NCBI GenBank assembly: GCA_019187195.1
Contig: JABAQT010000037.1
Span: 1-64,000, forward strand
Length of the DNA: 64,000 bases
DNA from: Bryobacteraceae bacterium
Lineage (GTDB): Bacteria; Acidobacteriota; Terriglobia; Bryobacterales; Bryobacteraceae
Direction: 5' to 3'
The translations under genes and the position numbers were made by a program. Positions 61,181 to 64,000 of the stretch are shown here, piece after piece; positions within the stretch are counted from its first letter, which is position 1; each line of letters opens with the position of its first letter. The notes below the pieces were generated by a model. It did no database searches. It was not told where the DNA came from and saw only the letters and a program-made list of their open reading frames with translations.

Positions 61181-63308
61181 AGAGTTTGACCACGTTCTCG
61201 ATCAGTTGGAGACCGCAGCCGCCCTCGAGAGAGAGCATGGATTCGGGATGGAACTGAACGGCTTCGATGGGCAGTTCGCGATGGCGGACGCCCATGATGA
61301 CACCATCTTCGGATTCGGCGGTGATTTCGAGACAGGAGGGCAGCTTGTCCCGGAGGGCGTAGAGCGAATGATAGCGGCCCACGCGGAAAGTTTCAGGAAG
61401 GCCTTCGAACACGCCTTTGTGGGTGTGGGTGATGAGGGAAGGCTTGCCGTGCATGGGGTAGTCGAGCACGCCGAGCTCGCCGCCGAAGGCTTCCACAATG
61501 CCCTGCAAGCCGAGGCAGACGCCGAAGATGGGAACACCGAGTCGCGCGCCGAAGCGGACAAGGGCGGGAACTCCAAAATCGGAGGGGCGCCCGGGACCGG
61601 GCGATATCAGGATGAGGCCCGGCGCGATGCGGTGAATGATGTCGAGCGGGAAGCCGGAGCGGTAGGTGACCACCTCCGCCCCCGTCTGGCGGGCGTAGTT
61701 CGAGAGGGTGTGGATGAAGCAATCGTCATTGTCGACGAGGAGCATCTTCACACCCTTGCCTTCCGTGGAAGGGATGGGAACGGGAGCGGCGGGAGGAGCG
61801 GCGGGCGGCTCGAGGGCGCGGAAGAAACCGGTGGCTTTGAGGCGCGTTTCGCGCTCTTCGTTCGCGGGGATGGAATCGTAGAGGATGGTGGCTCCGACAG
61901 GGTATTCGGCGATGCCGTCGCGGAGGTAGGTGGTGCGGATCAGGATGCCGGTGTTGATGTCGCCGTTCATCGAGATCATGCCGACGGCTCCGCCATACCA
62001 GCCGCGGGCGTTCTTTTCGATGTTTTCGACGGCCTGGGCGGCCGCCCGTTTGGGCGCGCCGATGACGGTGACGGCCCACATGTGGGTGAGGAAAGCGTCA
62101 AGGGAATCGAATTCCGGGGCGAGCGTGCCCTCGACATGATCCACCGTATGAAAGAGGCCGGCGTAGGATTCGATGAGGCGGCGCCCGATCACGTTGACGG
62201 AACCCGGTTCGCAGACGCGCGACTTGTCATTGCGGTCCACGTCGGTGCACATGGTGAGTTCGGACTCTTCCTTGGTGGAATCGAGCAGGGCGCGGATGGC
62301 GTCGGCGTCGGCCATGGGGTCTCCGGTGCGGCGGGCGGTGCCGGAGATGGGGCAGGTTTCGACACGCGCGCCTTCGACGCGGACGAACATCTCGGGAGAA
62401 GCGCCCACCAGTTGCTCGCCGCCGAACTGGATGCAGAACTCGTAGGGGCTGGGGCTGAGCTGCTGGATGCGCTCGAAGAGCTTCGAGGGGCTGCCGGAAT
62501 AGTTGGTGCGGAAGGTCTGGCGGAGGACCACTTCGTAGAAGTCGCCCTGTTTCATTCCGGCGCGCACTCTCTCGACATTCGCCATGTACTCTTCCGGGGT
62601 ATGGTCCGAGGAGATGGCGTTTGGCTCGCGGGGAGTAGGGGGAGGGATGAGTTCGCCATCGCGGGCAAGGCCGAGCGTGGAGATGCTGTCGCGCTCGAAC
62701 TCGTAGGAATAGCGCTCGATAACTTCCTTCTTGCGGTCCATGAAATAGATGTCGTCGCAGAGGAAGAGATGAAGGATCTTCGTGTCGTGGCGGGGCAGTT
62801 TCAGTTGAATGGGGTCGAACTGAAGCAGGAGGTCGTAGCCGAAAGCGCCCGCGAGCGCGAGACGGCTGTCGCCGGGGTGGCCAAACTCTTCCATGAGGGC
62901 GCGGATGATGGAGAAGGGAGAAGGCTGACGGCTGCGCTGTTCTTCGGGGAAGAGGCCATCGAGGGGTTTGAGGCGTCCGTGAAGCGCCCCGCCGGAGGCG
63001 TGGAAGGTCTCCCAGTGGGGATGGTTCGCAAGGACGGGCAGCAGCATTTCACAGATCATCTGTCCGCGCGGATTGAGGGGGCGGAATTCCATGTCGCGCC
63101 CGGCTCCGGTGATCTCGAGGGGAGGACAAAGCGAGGCGATATCCCAACGCGAGTAACGTCCGGGGTATTCGTAACCGGATGAAAAATAGAAGCCGCGGCG
63201 GGAGTCCAATTCGCGCATCAGTTTCCCGAGGCCGCGTTTGAAGGGGACCTTGGAGACAGTTCGCGTAACCTGGATGCCGTTGCGGGTCGAATAGCGGAGT
63301 TGTCGCAT
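61161..63308 (-). CDS. trpE(G): Fused anthranilate synthase TrpE-TrpG
   Basis: A 715-residue fusion. The N-terminal ~510 residues are a chorismate-binding domain (GYEYPGRYSRWDIASLCPPL, DFYEVVLRQTF, ETCPISGTARRTGDP, CTDVDRNDKSRVCEPGSV). The C-terminal ~190 are a class I glutamine amidotransferase with nucleophile Cys in FGVCLGLQGIVEAFGG and His-Glu in VQFHPESML. This matches the rhizobial TrpE(G) fusion making anthranilate from chorismate and glutamine; a PhzE-like route is less likely. ATG 63308 has GAGG upstream. No other trp gene is adjacent. Confidence 0.92.
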   Translation of the reverse strand: MRQLRYSTRNGIQVTRTVSKVPFKRGLGKLMRELDSRRGFYFSSGYEYPGRYSRWDIASLCPPLEITGAGRDMEFRPLNPRGQMICEMLLPVLANHPHWETFHASGGALHGRLKPLDGLFPEEQRSRQPSPFSIIRALMEEFGHPGDSRLALAGAFGYDLLLQFDPIQLKLPRHDTKILHLFLCDDIYFMDRKKEVIERYSYEFERDSISTLGLARDGELIPPPTPREPNAISSDHTPEEYMANVERVRAGMKQGDFYEVVLRQTFRTNYSGSPSKLFERIQQLSPSPYEFCIQFGGEQLVGASPEMFVRVEGARVETCPISGTARRTGDPMADADAIRALLDSTKEESELTMCTDVDRNDKSRVCEPGSVNVIGRRLIESYAGLFHTVDHVEGTLAPEFDSLDAFLTHMWAVTVIGAPKRAAAQAVENIEKNARGWYGGAVGMISMNGDINTGILIRTTYLRDGIAEYPVGATILYDSIPANEERETRLKATGFFRALEPPAAPPAAPVPIPSTEGKGVKMLLVDNDDCFIHTLSNYARQTGAEVVTYRSGFPLDIIHRIAPGLILISPGPGRPSDFGVPALVRFGARLGVPIFGVCLGLQGIVEAFGGELGVLDYPMHGKPSLITHTHKGVFEGLPETFRVGRYHSLYALRDKLPSCLEITAESEDGVIMGVRHRELPIEAVQFHPESMLSLEGGCGLQLIENVVKLYGRARV

Positions 63309-63355
63309 AAGCACCTCGGGGAAGTGGTTCTAGTTAGAATACCAGGGTTCAGCCA

Positions 63356-64000
63356 TCAATTGTGTACATCCAGTTGGAATGGCCAAAGGGTTCCGGCCAT
63401 ACGCAGCTTCTTTCTGCCGGAAGCCAGATCCACATAAAGTTTACCGTCGTTCTCAGTAGCGCCCTGCCCGGTGAACAGTTCGTCCCCGCTCGAAGCCTCG
63501 AGCGCGCTGAGTTTCAATACAGGTACGCCGCGAGGAACGGAGAGTTCATAGGCGCCCCCAATGGTGGCAAAGCCGTCCTGCCCGGAGAAGGTCAATTCAC
63601 GCCCGGTGAACCTGCCCGTGGAAGTCATATTGCGCAGCAGATCGAAGCCGGTGCCGCTGGTCCGCATCCTACCCTCGGCATCGATGACGCCCCCCTTCCA
63701 GGGCAGGTTCCTGAACTCGGCCGTAATGCGGTATTCGGGTTCGGCGCGGGAAAGGCGGAGGTGAATGGAGCCGGCTCCGGAGGATTCTTCATTTGACCAC
63801 CTGGCCTTTGTCAAATCCACCTGGGGGCCATCCCAAACGAGTAAGCCGTGAAGACCGCCGAGCGATTTATCCGCGGAAAGGAGCGAGTCGACAGTCACAT
63901 CGGCTTCGAGATGGCGGTCGCGCAGCCATTGCGGGACGGCGGCGCGAAAGCTGAGCGAACGAAGAAAGCCGCCGCTTCGCTTCAAGGTGGGGAGGAACAG
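63356..64000 (-). CDS. AsmA-like protein, C-terminal part (gene cut by window end)
   Basis: The frame is open from 64000 and ends at 63356. At least 214 residues are visible, with repeated beta strands such as STGRFTGRELTFSGQDGFAT and LLVWDGPQVDLTKARW, plus KLYVDLASGRKKLRMAGTLW. The pattern fits AsmA/TamB-type bridge proteins that span the periplasm and move lipids between membranes. The N-terminus, including the membrane anchor, is outside the window. It lies 47 nt upstream of trpE(G) on the same strand. Confidence 0.6.
   Translation of the reverse strand: MFLPTLKRSGGFLRSLSFRAAVPQWLRDRHLEADVTVDSLLSADKSLGGLHGLLVWDGPQVDLTKARWSNEESSGAGSIHLRLSRAEPEYRITAEFRNLPWKGGVIDAEGRMRTSGTGFDLLRNMTSTGRFTGRELTFSGQDGFATIGGAYELSVPRGVPVLKLSALEASSGDELFTGQGATENDGKLYVDLASGRKKLRMAGTLWPFQLDVHN

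Noticed and set aside
61089..63182. A 697-codon plus-strand frame opposite trpE(G).
   Set aside because: Same shadow effect; the minus strand carries all catalytic motifs of anthranilate synthase.
1..64000. Mobile elements, CRISPR arrays, tRNA or rRNA genes.
   Set aside because: No transposase, integrase, regular repeat array, cloverleaf or rRNA-like stretch was found on reading; gaps between genes are short.

Overview
The window reads as chromosomal DNA of a high-GC acidobacterium, probably of the Bryobacterales/Solibacteres type. The strongest lineage signals are two secreted proteins (19165-22272 and 52920-54638) that end in the 'VVNAASF...PGSIVSIFG' type C-terminal domain (TIGR03437, the Solibacter C-terminal domain). 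Supporting signals are a compact Tad pilus operon, a fused LptF-LptG permease and small Cys/His-rich membrane proteins. The lineage is inferred from protein families, not from rRNA. I see no rRNA, tRNA, CRISPR array, transposase, integrase or phage gene. Coding density is very high, and many genes overlap by 1-4 nt.

Layout. 1-6.6 kb: a PilZ protein, a secreted unknown, a phosphodiesterase/phosphatase, gamma-glutamyltransferase, a TIM-barrel sugar isomerase and the DUF1326/DUF2182 pair. 6.6-14.7 kb (minus strand): ECF sigma factor, anti-sigma factor and Spy-like protein, then a leader with a palindromic terminator, a small unknown gene, and AddB and AddA repair helicase-nucleases. 14.9-17.9 kb (plus): an A-type Fe-S carrier, MurQ, MurA and a rhodanese. 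17.9-22.3 kb: a membrane protein, a beta-barrel protein and a very large double beta-propeller protein. 22.5-32.7 kb: a ten-gene minus-strand operon for Tad pilus assembly (prepilin peptidase, CpaB, CpaC, CpaE, CpaF, TadB, TadC). It is headed by a LuxR-type regulator and a polytopic membrane protein and ends in a 31-residue membrane peptide; no pilin gene is visible.

32.8-49 kb: a Gfo/Idh oxidoreductase; a coupled set of membrane glycosyltransferase-like protein, GatC/AtzG-like peptide and amidase; an acyl-CoA dehydrogenase; a LolA-like protein; a radical SAM enzyme; LptFG; a secreted TldD/TldE pair; and a second LuxR-type regulator diverging from a second CpaE-like ATPase. This regulator and ATPase are paralogues of those in the Tad operon. 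49-64 kb: a FliA-type sigma factor, SppA, a second Tat-exported sugar isomerase, the second TIGR03437 protein, a methyltransferase, a LytS-type histidine kinase, RibA, a beta-barrel protein, an M48 protease, HpnE, two small membrane proteins, a TrpE-TrpG fusion, and an AsmA-like gene cut by the window end.

How they work together: much of the window serves the cell envelope. MurQ/MurA handle cell-wall recycling and synthesis, LptFG handles LPS export, SppA, M48, TldDE, Spy-like and sigma/anti-sigma handle protein quality and stress, HpnE serves hopanoid lipids, and Tad builds a surface pilus. The most unusual points are the repeated LuxR-CpaE pairing, the secreted TldDE pair beside it, both AddA and AddB carrying Fe-S-type nuclease cysteines, and several short genes and RNA hairpins that a length-filtered annotation would miss.
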